Assembly (NCBI RefSeq): GCF_029910215.1
Contig: NZ_CP110395.1
Coordinates: forward strand, 2,728,001 to 2,792,000
Source: Paraburkholderia sp. D15
GTDB taxonomy: Bacteria; Pseudomonadota; Gammaproteobacteria; Burkholderiales; Burkholderiaceae
Length of the DNA stretch: 64,000 bases
Direction of reading: 5' to 3'
In this document: one piece after another, positions 42,518-51,246 of the stretch
Layout: each line of letters begins with the position of its first letter
Numbering within the stretch: the first letter of the stretch is position 1
Notes under the pieces: model-generated
What the model was told of the DNA's origin: nothing
Seen by the model: the letters and a program-made list of their open reading frames with translations, nothing else
Database searches by the model: none
Translations under genes and position numbers: made by a program

Positions 42518-43696
42518 CTAGAACAGGTGGCGGATGCCGATGGTGAAGCCGGTTTGCGCGTCGCTGGCCGACGGCGTCGCGAACGTCAGCGCCGCAACCG
42601 CGCGATGCCCGGTCGAATCGAAGCCCCCCGCCTTCTCGTGCAACAGCACGCAGTAGAGGTCGGTTCGCTTCGACAACGCATAGTCCGCGCCGAGATCCCA
42701 TTGCTGATAGCTTGCGCCGCTTTCTCCCTCGAAGGAGCTGGCTCGTGTGTACGAATACGCGACGCCAAGCAGGAAAGCCGGTGTCAGCCGGTACTTCAGG
42801 TTCGCCTCGGCGGTGTTGAACGTCACGCTCTTGCCGGCCTCGCCCTTGGGCGGCGCGGCGCCCGCGACCACCGTCGCGCCGAGATCCGAGAATTTCGTGT
42901 TCGTGTAGATCGCGCCCGCGGTGAATTTGCCGATGTCGTAGGAGGCACCCGCACCGAACACCTGCTGCGAGCCGGCGCTCGCGTAGCCGCTGAAAACCGG
43001 GCTCGCGAAGTTGTTGCCCGTCGCGCTGCTGGTCGCGTTGTTGCCGAACAGCGAGTAGTTCGGATTCTTCACGTACAGGTAGGCGGCCGCGAGCTTGAAC
43101 GGACCTTGCGCGTAATCGGCGCCGGCCGAGATCATCTCGTTGCGCGTGACCGCGCCGGCGATGCCGCCGAGGCTGTAGGTCGCGCCAAGCTGCAGGCCGT
43201 GATACCGCGGGCTCACATACTTGATCGCGTTGTTCGCGCGCTCGGTGCCGTCGACGTCGTCGAGACCGGCCGGATGGTAGCCCCAGCCCGCGCCGCGCGC
43301 CGCCCAGTCGGTGCCGGCCGAGAACGGGCCGAGATAGCTCGACAGCGTCAGATACTGGCGGCCCAAGGTGACCGTACCGTAGGGCGTGCCCAGCCCGACG
43401 AAAGCCTGACGGCCGAATAGCAGACCGGCTTGCAGCGCGCCCGTCGTCGTCGTGAAGCCGTTCTCCAACGTGAAAACGGCGCGATAGCCGCCACCGAGAT
43501 CCTCGCTGCCCGTCAAACCGAAACGCGATGCGCTTTCGTTGCCGCCCGCGATCGCGGACTGCGTCTTGCCGCCGGCATTGCTGTTGTAGCGATAGCCGGC
43601 ATCGACGATGCCGTAGAGCGTCACACTGCTCTGGGCGTGCGCGGTACATGCGATGCCGCACGCAGCGGCGGCGAGCAGCGTCAACGATGTTTTCAT
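42518..43696 (-). CDS. Gram-negative porin (Burkholderia type)
   Basis: Outer-membrane trimeric beta-barrel of 392 residues. The signal peptide is MKTSLTLLAAAACGIACTAHA, cut before Q22, and mature QSSVTLYGIVDAGYRY is the genus-typical first strand. The protein ends GFTIGIRHLF with the C-terminal Phe needed by the Bam machinery. AGGAGG lies seven bases before the ATG. As the first gene of the catabolic operon it presumably admits the substrate. A short palindrome lies in its divergent promoter region with the MFS gene. Confidence 0.94.
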   Translation of the reverse strand: MKTSLTLLAAAACGIACTAHAQSSVTLYGIVDAGYRYNSNAGGKTQSAIAGGNESASRFGLTGSEDLGGGYRAVFTLENGFTTTTGALQAGLLFGRQAFVGLGTPYGTVTLGRQYLTLSSYLGPFSAGTDWAARGAGWGYHPAGLDDVDGTERANNAIKYVSPRYHGLQLGATYSLGGIAGAVTRNEMISAGADYAQGPFKLAAAYLYVKNPNYSLFGNNATSSATGNNFASPVFSGYASAGSQQVFGAGASYDIGKFTAGAIYTNTKFSDLGATVVAGAAPPKGEAGKSVTFNTAEANLKYRLTPAFLLGVAYSYTRASSFEGESGASYQQWDLGADYALSKRTDLYCVLLHEKAGGFDSTGHRAVAALTFATPSASDAQTGFTIGIRHLF

Positions 43697-44078
43697 GGTG
43701 CCTCCTCCTGTTGTCATGGCCCGTTCGCGACGGGTGCTCCTTGTTATCGATGCCGGGTCTTCGGTGCACGCCCGCCCGGTTCGACGCGACGTATGGTTCC
43801 ACGCACGCCGCAGCGAGCCAAGCTCGTTTCAATGACATTTCGCAGCGCGAAAACCGCGGCATCCGGAACGGGTTTATCCGCTGCCCAGCGACGGTCCCGG
43901 CGACCATCCGGATTTCGCAGGGTGGAATCGTCCGGAATCGTGCTGGTGAGCAAAAAGGGCGCGGCGTAGTATTGCCCGCCGTGGGCCAAGCGTATTAGGC
44001 ACGGCCCCGCTCACAGACAAAACCGGCACGGCACCGGGCGAACTCGCCGTGCAACCGGTCCGCACCGTTGGAGGAGAC
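43697..44078. promoter_or_regulatory. Divergent control region, porin operon/MFS operon
   Basis: 382 bases with no gene of their own. At 43838-43852 is TTTCGC-AGC-GCGAAA, an exact inverted repeat, whose TTTCGCAG half recurs in front of the IclR gene. Three CCGGA(A/T) motifs occur at 43862-43940. It should contain both divergent promoters and the regulator's operator. Confidence 0.5.
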
Positions 44079-45398
44079 ATGGAGATTTCACTGACCGCAA
44101 CGGCGAACCCCGTTGCCGCGCACGACGAACGCCTGATCCGGCGCATCTGGTGGCGGATCATGCCGCTCATCATGGTGACCTATCTGGTATCGGTCATCGA
44201 CAAGATGAACGTCAGTTTCGCGAAGCTGCAGATGGCGCACCAGATCGGTCTGACCGAAACCGCTTATGGCCTCGCGTCATCGCTCTTCTTCATCGGCTAC
44301 CTGATCTTCGAGATTCCGAGCGCGCTCGGCGTTCACCGTTTCGGCGCGCCGAAATGGATCGGCCGGATCATGCTGAGCTGGGGGATCGCGACGGTGCTGC
44401 TCGCGTACACGTCGTCGGGTTCGATGTTCGCCGCGCTGCGCTTTCTGGTCGGCGCGGCGGAAGCGGGTCTGTATCCCGGCATCGTCTATTACCTGACCGT
44501 CTGGCTGCCGCGCCGCTACCAGGTGCGCGCGGTCGCGCTGCTGACGCTGGGCAGCGCGCTCGGCAACATGCTCGGCTCCGCGTTCGGCGGGATGCTGCTG
44601 TCGCTCGACGGCACGCTGAACCACGCCGGCTGGCAGTGGGTGTTCATCGTGACCGGCGCGTTCGCGCTCGTGCTCGCGCCGATCGTCCTGTTCAGCCTGC
44701 CGCGCAGCATCGAGACCGCGCGCTTCCTCGATCCGGCCGACCGCAGCCGCCTCGCGAAGATGGTCAGCGACGAGGCGCCGTCCACGAACCACGAAGGCAC
44801 CGTCTGGGCCGTGCTGCGCGACCGCATCGTGATGGCCTTCGCACTCGGGTACACGCTGCTGCTGACGTCGCTGTACGGGATCATTTACTGGCTGCCGACC
44901 GTGATCAAGGGATTCGGCGTATCGAGCTCGCTCAACGGCTTTCTGACGATGCTGCCGTGGACGCTGACCGCGGTGCTCCTGCTGACCGTGCCGCGGCTGC
45001 TGAAGCGCGATAGCCAGGTGCGCGTCGGCGCCACCGTGATCGGCGCGATCGGCTGCGTCGCGTTCGTCGTCAGCCTGCTCGTCAGCGATCCCACCTATCG
45101 CTACATCGCGCTCGTGTTCGGCACGCCGTGCACGTCGCTGCTGCTGCCGTGCTTCTGGTCGCTGCCGTCGAAATACTTCAGCGGCCGGCGGGCCGCCGCG
45201 AGCCTCGCGGCGATCAGCAGCATCGGCAACTTCGGCGGCTTCCTCGCGCAGAACGCGATGCCGTGGATCGGCAAGACGCTCGGCCACGCCAGCTACGCGA
45301 TGCTGCTGCCCGCGCTGTGCCTGCTGCTGCTCGGCGGCACCGCGCTGGCGATGGAACTCGCGAACCGCCGCGTGCCCTTCACCCCGTCCGCGCGCTGA
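44079..45398 (+). CDS. MFS permease, anion:cation symporter (ACS) type
   Basis: Inner-membrane proton symporter of 439 residues with about twelve segments. The ATG at 44079 has a perfect GGAGGAG. LIRRIWWRIMPLIMVTYLVS and KMNVSFAKLQM are typical of the ACS family, whose members take up aromatic acids, phthalates, tartrate or sugar acids. EIPSALGVHRFGAPKWIGR is the conserved loop between segments two and three. It is cotranscribed with the aldolase gene 39 bases downstream, so the substrate is probably an organic acid processed by that operon. Confidence 0.92.
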   Translation: MEISLTATANPVAAHDERLIRRIWWRIMPLIMVTYLVSVIDKMNVSFAKLQMAHQIGLTETAYGLASSLFFIGYLIFEIPSALGVHRFGAPKWIGRIMLSWGIATVLLAYTSSGSMFAALRFLVGAAEAGLYPGIVYYLTVWLPRRYQVRAVALLTLGSALGNMLGSAFGGMLLSLDGTLNHAGWQWVFIVTGAFALVLAPIVLFSLPRSIETARFLDPADRSRLAKMVSDEAPSTNHEGTVWAVLRDRIVMAFALGYTLLLTSLYGIIYWLPTVIKGFGVSSSLNGFLTMLPWTLTAVLLLTVPRLLKRDSQVRVGATVIGAIGCVAFVVSLLVSDPTYRYIALVFGTPCTSLLLPCFWSLPSKYFSGRRAAASLAAISSIGNFGGFLAQNAMPWIGKTLGHASYAMLLPALCLLLLGGTALAMELANRRVPFTPSAR

Positions 45399-45437
45399 CC
45401 GGGCGCGCGCCCTTCGCTTTCACTGGCCTTCATCGTC

Positions 45438-46157
45438 ATGCACGACAGCACCACGCACCAGATCGGCACCTTCGTCAAAACCGGCGCACCGCAAATCATC
45501 GAGATTCTCGGTGGCGCCGGCCTTCATTTCGCGGTCGTCGACGCCGAACACGCGCCGTTCGACCGCGGCACGCTCGACATCATGGTGATCGCCGCGCGGT
45601 CGGTCCAGCTGCCGCTGTTCGTCCGGATTCCCGACATGCAGGCGACGACCATCCAGTCGGCGCTCGATCTTGGCGTGTCGGGCCTGCTCGTGCCGCACGT
45701 CGACTCGGCCGACGACGCACGCCGGCTCGTCGCCCGCACGCGCTTTCTGGATGGCGAGCGAGGCTTCTCCAGCTCGCCGCGCTTCGCCGGCTATGGCGCG
45801 CTGGGGATGAAAAGCGCGGTCGATGCGGGCAACGGCACCACCGTGATCTGTCAGATCGAGAGCCGTGCCGGCTGCGCGGCCGCCCGGGAAATCGCCGCGG
45901 TCGACGGCGTGGCCGGCCTGTTCGTCGGACGTGCGGATCTCGCGCTGTCGTTCGGTCTGACCGATGCACGCGCGGCCGCCGTCATGCAGGCGACCGTCGA
46001 CGTGCTCGCGATCGCGCGGGACGCCGGCAAGACCGGCGGCGTCGCGCTTGGCGATGCGCACGAATGCGAAGAATTCGCGCGGATGGGCGCAACGTGGTTC
46101 GTGATCGGCTCGGACCAGTCGCTACTGCGCAAAGGCGCGCTCGGGCTGATGGCCTGA
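45438..46157 (+). CDS. HpcH/HpaI-family class II aldolase
   Basis: Divalent-metal aldolase of 239 residues that splits 4-hydroxy-2-oxo acids to pyruvate and an aldehyde or oxo acid. VVDAEHAPFDRGTL supplies the base H38, R63 is in LFVRIPDM, and the metal ligands are E141 (CQIESRAG) and D167 (VGRADLALS). The order agrees with HpaI/GarL. It has a weak ribosome-binding site and follows the permease gene by 39 bases. In this cluster it would carry out the terminal carbon-carbon cleavage and yield pyruvate. Confidence 0.92.
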   Translation: MHDSTTHQIGTFVKTGAPQIIEILGGAGLHFAVVDAEHAPFDRGTLDIMVIAARSVQLPLFVRIPDMQATTIQSALDLGVSGLLVPHVDSADDARRLVARTRFLDGERGFSSSPRFAGYGALGMKSAVDAGNGTTVICQIESRAGCAAAREIAAVDGVAGLFVGRADLALSFGLTDARAAAVMQATVDVLAIARDAGKTGGVALGDAHECEEFARMGATWFVIGSDQSLLRKGALGLMA

Positions 46158-46183
46158 GGCGGCACTGGCCGCGCCGGACGGCG

Positions 46184-46214
46184 GCGAAAAACTGCGATAA
46201 TCGGCGTTTTTCGC
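46184..46214. promoter_or_regulatory. IclR-type operator before the regulator gene
   Basis: GCGAAAAAC and GTTTTTCGC are exact inverted arms separated by 13 bases, which hold a second dyad CGATAATCG. This inner dyad is identical to the core of the PcaR consensus. The site lies 69 bases before the IclR start and may overlap its promoter (GATAAT). Confidence 0.55.
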
Positions 46215-46282
46215 AGCCGGCCTATCGGCTCCCGCGTCACGGCTCGCACGCTATGCGCCGGACCAACGATCAGGGCAACACC

Positions 46283-47044
46283 ATGGCGGAACGAGACACG
46301 TCGATCCGGGCGGTAGAGCGGGCCATCACCCTGCTGCGCGCGCTCAACAAGATGCCGGTCTCGACGCTCGACGGCCTGCATCAGGCAACGTCGCTGCCGA
46401 AGCCGACGCTCGTCAGACTGCTGCGCACGTTCGTGGAGCTGGGGCTCGTCGCGCGTGGCGCGCGCCTTGGCGAATACCGGTTGCTCGACGGCGTCAATGC
46501 GCTGAACTCGGGCTATCACCACGTGCCGCGCGTTGTCGAGATCGCCGCGCCTCTCGTGCGCGAGTTGACCGAGGAAATCAAATGGCCGATCGCCGTCGGC
46601 ATGCTCGACGTCGATGCGCTGGTGGTCCGTTACAGTACGATCCCCTACTCCCCGCTGTCGCTACTGCATTCGTCGATCAACATGCGGCTGAGTCTCGTGT
46701 CGCGCGCGCTTGGCCGTGCGTATCTCGCTTTCTGCTCCCCTGAGGAGCAGGAGATGTTGCTGGAAATAGTCCGTCAGAGTCACCATCCCGAAGACAGCGT
46801 CGCGCAGGACCGCAAGGTCGTGCAGGCGATGCTCGCCGAGACGCGGCAGCGCGGCTACGCGCTACGCGACGCCAGCGTGCGTCCGGTGTCCGGCACGCTC
46901 GCGATACCGGTGATGGCGAACGAGTTCGTGGTGGCGTCGATGGGACTGACCTGGTTCTCGTCGGCGCTGACGGTCGACAAGGCCGTCGAGCGCTATCTCG
47001 ACCGGATGCTCGCGGTGTCGCGGCGGATTTCAGAACTGTTGTAG
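46283..47044 (+). CDS. IclR-family transcriptional regulator
   Basis: Regulator of 253 residues from ATG at 46283 with CAGGG eight bases upstream; an in-frame ATG at 46253 lacks a site. The N-terminal winged helix spans residues 10-65 (AVERAITLLRALNKMP and SLPKPTLVRLLRTFVELGLV), and the GAF-like effector domain about 80-250. Its family controls aromatic-acid and glyoxylate genes (PcaR, PobR, MhpR, IclR). It is 125 bases after the aldolase gene and closes the cluster, so it is very probably the local regulator. Confidence 0.93.
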   Translation: MAERDTSIRAVERAITLLRALNKMPVSTLDGLHQATSLPKPTLVRLLRTFVELGLVARGARLGEYRLLDGVNALNSGYHHVPRVVEIAAPLVRELTEEIKWPIAVGMLDVDALVVRYSTIPYSPLSLLHSSINMRLSLVSRALGRAYLAFCSPEEQEMLLEIVRQSHHPEDSVAQDRKVVQAMLAETRQRGYALRDASVRPVSGTLAIPVMANEFVVASMGLTWFSSALTVDKAVERYLDRMLAVSRRISELL

Positions 47045-47151
47045 GTGTATCGCGCGGGCGGCGGCGGAAGCCGTGGATGCGGGGAGAGCCCGGGACCGGC
47101 CGGACAGAAGGCAGAAGGAACGGGACAGAAAAAAGGACGGCCGAAAACGAC

Positions 47152-47178
47152 AAAGCCCCGATTTCTCAGGGCTTTTTC
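47152..47178 (-). terminator. Terminator of tRNA-Ala
   Basis: AAAGCCC and GGGCTTT pair around an 11-base loop and have T-runs on both sides, so the hairpin can also serve the convergent IclR gene. Confidence 0.75.
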
Positions 47179-47219
47179 GAACTTCAGTGTCTGTCTGCGG
47201 CGCATCAAATCTGATTTGA

Positions 47220-47295
<76 letters not shown>

Positions 47296-47417
47296 CTTGC
47301 AGAACAGAAACGAGATCATAGAGGGCAAACTGCGCTTTGTAAAGACCCTTTATGCAATTGCATACAACTTTTTTCACGAGTCGTATGCAAACCCTCTCAA
47401 GGCTCGCTCGACCGCGC

Positions 47418-48827
47418 TCAGCCCAACGCTTTTTCGATACGACCGACGACGACTTCGCGGCCGAACAACATCAGCACGCTGTCGATGGACGGCGTATGCG
47501 TGGTGCCCGCCACCAGCAGACGCACCGGCATGGCCAGTTGCGGCATCTTCAGCTTGTGCGCGCCCAGCGTGGCCTTCAGCGCAGCGGCAATCGCCTCCTT
47601 GCTCCACTCCACGCTCCTGAGCGCCGTGGCCAGTTCGCCGAGCGCCGGACGCACCGCGTCGGTCACGTGCTGCGCGAGCGATTCGGCATCCGGCGCCGGT
47701 GTGCGATAGAACATCGCGGCGTTTTCGGCGATTTCCTTTACCGTCGACGCGCGGTCCTTCAGCAAGCCCACCACCGCCGTCAGATCGGCGCCCTGCGCGA
47801 GCGCGGCCTCGTCGATGCCCAGCTCCGCGAAGAACGGTCGCGCGAGTTCGGCGAGACGCGCGTTATCCGCTTCCTTGATGTAGTGCGCGTTCAGCCAGTT
47901 CAGCTTGTCGTGGTCGTACTGCGCCGGCGACTTGCCCAGATGGTCCAGATCGAACCACTCGACGAACTGTTCGCGCGAGAACACTTCCGCGTCGCCATGC
48001 GACCAGCCCAGACGCGCGAGATAGTTGACCACCGCTTCGGGCAGGAAGCCGGCGTCGCGATAGGCCATCACGCTCATCGCGCCGTGACGCTTGCTCATCT
48101 TTTCGCCCTGCTCGTTCAGCACGGTCGGCAAGTGCGCGTAGACCGGCGGTTCGCCGCCGAGCGCGCGCAGAATGTTGATCTGCCGCGGCGTATTGTTCAC
48201 GTGATCGTCGCCGCGAATCACGTGGGTAATGCGCATGTCCAGATCGTCGACCACCACGCAGAAGTTGTACATCGGCGTGCCGTCCGGACGGGCGACCACG
48301 AGGTCGTCGAGCTCCTCGTTCGAGATCTCGATACGCCCCTTCACCGCGTCGTCCCAGGCCACCACGCCGGTCAGCGGATTGCGGAAGCGCAGCACCGGCT
48401 GCACGCCGGCCGGCGGCTCCGGCAGCACCTTGCCGGGTTCCGGACGCCACGTGCCGTCGTAGCGCGGCTTTTCGCCCGCTTCGCGCTGACGCTCGCGCAG
48501 CGCGTCCAGTTCTTCCGTGGACATGTAGCACGGGTACACGAGGCCGGCCTCGCGCATCTGCGCCAGCACTTCGCGATACCGGTCCATGTTCTGCATCTGG
48601 TAGAACGGGCCTTCGTCGATGTCGAGGCCGAGCCACGCCATGCCTTCGAGAATGGCGTCCACGGCCTCAGGCGTGGAACGTTCGACGTCGGTGTCCTCGA
48701 TCCGCAGCACGAAGGTCCCTTTCATCTTGCGCGCGAACGCCCACGGATAGAGCGCGGAGCGAATGTTGCCGAGGTGGATGAAGCCGGTGGGACTCGGTGC
48801 GAAACGGGTACGAACGGAGGTGGTCAT
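47418..48827 (-). CDS. gltX: Glutamyl-tRNA synthetase
   Basis: Class I aminoacyl-tRNA synthetase of 469 residues. The HIGH-type motif reads HLGN (from H18, within [17 protein letters not shown]), and KMSKRHG is the second signature near residue 253. [18 protein letters not shown] is the conserved Glu-binding block. The Cys-rich zinc insertion of E. coli GltX is replaced by a Cys-poor loop, common in this group. It is convergent with nothing and transcribed toward tRNA-Ala. A TATAAT on the minus strand lies upstream. Confidence 0.97.
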   Translation of the reverse strand: MTTSVRTRFAPSPTGFIHLGNIRSALYPWAFARKMKGTFVLRIEDTDVERSTPEAVDAILEGMAWLGLDIDEGPFYQMQNMDRYREVLAQMREAGLVYPCYMSTEELDALRERQREAGEKPRYDGTWRPEPGKVLPEPPAGVQPVLRFRNPLTGVVAWDDAVKGRIEISNEELDDLVVARPDGTPMYNFCVVVDDLDMRITHVIRGDDHVNNTPRQINILRALGGEPPVYAHLPTVLNEQGEKMSKRHGAMSVMAYRDAGFLPEAVVNYLARLGWSHGDAEVFSREQFVEWFDLDHLGKSPAQYDHDKLNWLNAHYIKEADNARLAELARPFFAELGIDEAALAQGADLTAVVGLLKDRASTVKEIAENAAMFYRTPAPDAESLAQHVTDAVRPALGELATALRSVEWSKEAIAAALKATLGAHKLKMPQLAMPVRLLVAGTTHTPSIDSVLMLFGREVVVGRIEKALG

Positions 48828-49323
48828 TAGCGGTTACTCGGAAGACGGGCGCCGGTGCCTCGACCAGTACGGCTCGTGAGGCGCGGCAGCGAAGCGCGCC
48901 CATGCGGAGGATCGACACCGCGCATGGACACGAAGGAAATAGATACGAGAGCGCAATTATACCTTCCGGCATCGCCTAGGCTGTCCTCGTCCGGATGGCC
49001 AGCGAGGGTTCACAAGGCGTTCGCGGCCGCCCGGCGGCGCGGCCATCGCGGGATCGCCGCGGCAACCATGCGACCCGACCATGCGAGGCAATGACGGGAC
49101 CTCGACGGCACAACAGCAAACCGAAGCAACGTTTCATTACCGGCGCGCCGCGTGCCGCGCGCTTTGCTTTATGATGTGCGCGCTACGAATCGAGCTCGGC
49201 ATCGAGATCGAACCGCAGCGCATGGAATCGCCCGCCGGCGACCCTGTCCGTTCGACTCTATCGCTTGATCGCGGCTCAGCGCGACGCTGTCCATGTCGCC
49301 GCTGCCGTTGCTGGAGAACCCGC
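48828..49323. other. Divergent intergenic region gltX/patatin gene
   Basis: 496 bases without a supported gene; the upstream extension of the patatin frame across it lacks a ribosome-binding site and family similarity. It contains the gltX promoter element at 48956-48961. Confidence 0.5.
48956..48961 (-). promoter_or_regulatory. -10 element of gltX
   Basis: Minus-strand GGTATAAT about 130 bases before the gltX start. A GGACAG at 19 bases upstream is a poor -35. Confidence 0.4.
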
Positions 49324-50310
49324 TTGAAATCCAACCCCGAATCCACCGCCGCCACCCCGGCCAGTCTCACCCGCCGTCACTTTTCGCTGGCCGCCGCCTC
49401 CGCCGTGCTGGCCGCCTGCACCACCACCGCCGGCAAGCTCGACGGCGCGCCCCTCAGCGCCACGCCGACCACGCCCACCCCCACGTTGCCCGCCGACAGG
49501 CCGCAGCGTCCGGTGCGCGTCGCGCTCGCGCTGGGCGGCGGCGCCGCGCGCGGCTTCGCGCACATCGGCGTGATCAAGGCGCTCGAAGCCCGCAACATCA
49601 AGGTCGATCTGGTCGCCGGCACGAGCGCCGGGTCGGTGGTCGGCGCGTTGTACGCGTCGGGCATGAACGGCTTCGCGCTGAACAAGCTCGCGCTGAACAT
49701 GGATGAAGCGTCGATCAGCGACTGGGCCATGCCGTTCCGCACGCGCGGCTTCCTGCAAGGCATCGCGTTGCAGAACTATCTGAACACCACGCTGAACAAC
49801 CGGCCGATCGAGAAGATGGTCAAGCCGCTCGGCGTGGTCGCCACCGACCTGAACAGCGGCCAGCCGATCCTGTTCCAGCGCGGCAACACCGGCATCGCGG
49901 TGCGCGCGTCGTGCAGCGTGCCGTCGATCTTCGAACCGGTGAAAATCGGCGGCCACGAGTATGTGGACGGCGGCCTGGTGAGCCCCGTGCCGGCTTCGTT
50001 CGCGCGCAAGATGGGCGCGGATTTCGTGATCGCCGTGGACATCTCGCAGCGCCCGGAAAGCGGCCAGACCTCCAGCTCGTTCGACGTGCTGATGCAGACC
50101 TTCACGATCATGGGCCAGTCGATCAAGGCGTACGAGCTCGACAAGTACGCGGACATCGTGATCCGCCCGAATCTCGCGCAGATGAGCGGCAGCGACTTCT
50201 CGCAGCGCAACGCCGCGATCCTCGCGGGCGAGGAAGCGGTCGCGAAGATGATGCCGGAGTTGCAGCGCAAGCTCGCCGCGGCGCGGCCGCTGACGCAGCC
50301 GATCGGCTAG
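49324..50310 (+). CDS. Patatin-like phospholipase, lipoprotein (RssA-like)
   Basis: Serine acyl hydrolase of 328 residues from TTG at 49324, with GGAGA seven bases upstream. The N-terminus has RRHFSLAAASAVLAACT: a twin-Arg-like pair, a hydrophobic stretch and the lipobox LAAC, so C32 should be lipidated. The patatin elements follow: GGGAARGFAH oxyanion loop, GTSAG with nucleophile S101, and the catalytic Asp D215 in VDGGLVSPVP. This Ser-Asp dyad hydrolyses lipids or esters. Envelope location separates it from cytosolic RssA. A terminator follows. Confidence 0.9.
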   Translation: MKSNPESTAATPASLTRRHFSLAAASAVLAACTTTAGKLDGAPLSATPTTPTPTLPADRPQRPVRVALALGGGAARGFAHIGVIKALEARNIKVDLVAGTSAGSVVGALYASGMNGFALNKLALNMDEASISDWAMPFRTRGFLQGIALQNYLNTTLNNRPIEKMVKPLGVVATDLNSGQPILFQRGNTGIAVRASCSVPSIFEPVKIGGHEYVDGGLVSPVPASFARKMGADFVIAVDISQRPESGQTSSSFDVLMQTFTIMGQSIKAYELDKYADIVIRPNLAQMSGSDFSQRNAAILAGEEAVAKMMPELQRKLAAARPLTQPIG

Positions 50311-50365
50311 TCGTCCGCCGATATCCGCGCCGAACCGCGCGAATCCCGCAGTTCGGCGCCCAAAC

Positions 50366-50404
50366 GAAAAAAGCCTGCTTCAAACGAAGCAGGCTTTTTC
50401 TTTT
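50366..50404. terminator. Bidirectional terminator, patatin gene/NlpC gene
   Basis: AAAAAGCCTGCTTC and GAAGCAGGCTTTTT pair across a short loop, with T-rich tails on both strands between two convergent genes. Confidence 0.85.
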
Positions 50405-50434
50405 CACTAGACCCCAACTAAAACCAGCACGACA

Positions 50435-51109
50435 TCAATTATTTCCGCCGATCGCCGCGTTCACGCGCTTACGCAGATCCTGCCCGTCCTGATAGGACGT
50501 TTCGATGCGGCGCGCGCCGGTGAAGCGCTTTTCCCAGTAACCGTCGTCCATGTCGTCGACGCGGATCGTGCTGCCGGTGGACGGCGAATGCACGAACTTG
50601 TTGTCACCGATATAGATGCCGACGTGCGAGAAAGTGCGGCGCATCGTATTGAAGAACACCAGATCGCCCGGCTTCAGGTCGCTGACGCGCACCTTTTCGC
50701 CGACGCGGCTCATTTCCTCGGCGCGGCGCGGCAGCGCCATGCCCAGCGTGTCCTGGAACACGTAGCGGACGAAGCCGCTGCAATCGAGCCCCGAATCCGG
50801 CGTATTGCCGCCCCAGCGATAACGCACGCCGATCATGTTCAGCGCGCCCACCACCACATCGCCCGCTTTACCGGCCATGCCGGACAGGAACGACTTGGCG
50901 CCGCCATCCGAATCCGGGGTGGCGGCTTGGGAACTCGAGGAGCTCAGGGAGGACTGGGAATTCGACCCGCTGGAGGTCGAAAGTGAGGCATTCTGATTAA
51001 AACTGCTGACTTCGTCGGCGAAAGCGCCGGGAGCTGCTGCCATCAAGACGCCAATGAACATCCCGGCGACGACGCGCGTGCAAGCCTGGGTTAGGTTTCT
51101 GTGCTGCAT
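50435..51109 (-). CDS. NlpC/P60 family peptidoglycan hydrolase
   Basis: Exported cysteine peptidase of 224 residues that cuts peptidoglycan peptides. Residues 1-31 form a signal peptide ending PGAFA-DE; residues 35-70 are a Ser-rich linker. The catalytic domain follows with C110 in GLDCSGFVRYVF, H162 in TFSHVGIYIG and H174 in KFVHSPS. The organisation matches spr/MepS-like enzymes. It is transcribed alone, with yejF 137 bases downstream on the window map but starting independently. Confidence 0.93.
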   Translation of the reverse strand: MQHRNLTQACTRVVAGMFIGVLMAAAPGAFADEVSSFNQNASLSTSSGSNSQSSLSSSSSQAATPDSDGGAKSFLSGMAGKAGDVVVGALNMIGVRYRWGGNTPDSGLDCSGFVRYVFQDTLGMALPRRAEEMSRVGEKVRVSDLKPGDLVFFNTMRRTFSHVGIYIGDNKFVHSPSTGSTIRVDDMDDGYWEKRFTGARRIETSYQDGQDLRKRVNAAIGGNN

Positions 51110-51246
51110 TGGTCGGTAGTTTTTGCCTAAGAATCAGTGGTCTACGGAAAAAAGTTTGGTCGATACTAGCCAGTAAGTATTCACGTGTCAAAACAAATAG
51201 AAAAATACAATCGACATACGCACCCAATTGGTGAAAGGGTGAAAAA

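Noticed and set aside
40060..42546. 828-codon plus-strand frame across the bicupin, flavin reductase and amidohydrolase genes
   Set aside because: It covers three well-supported minus-strand genes with ribosome-binding sites; the product is His/Arg/Asp-rich shadow sequence.
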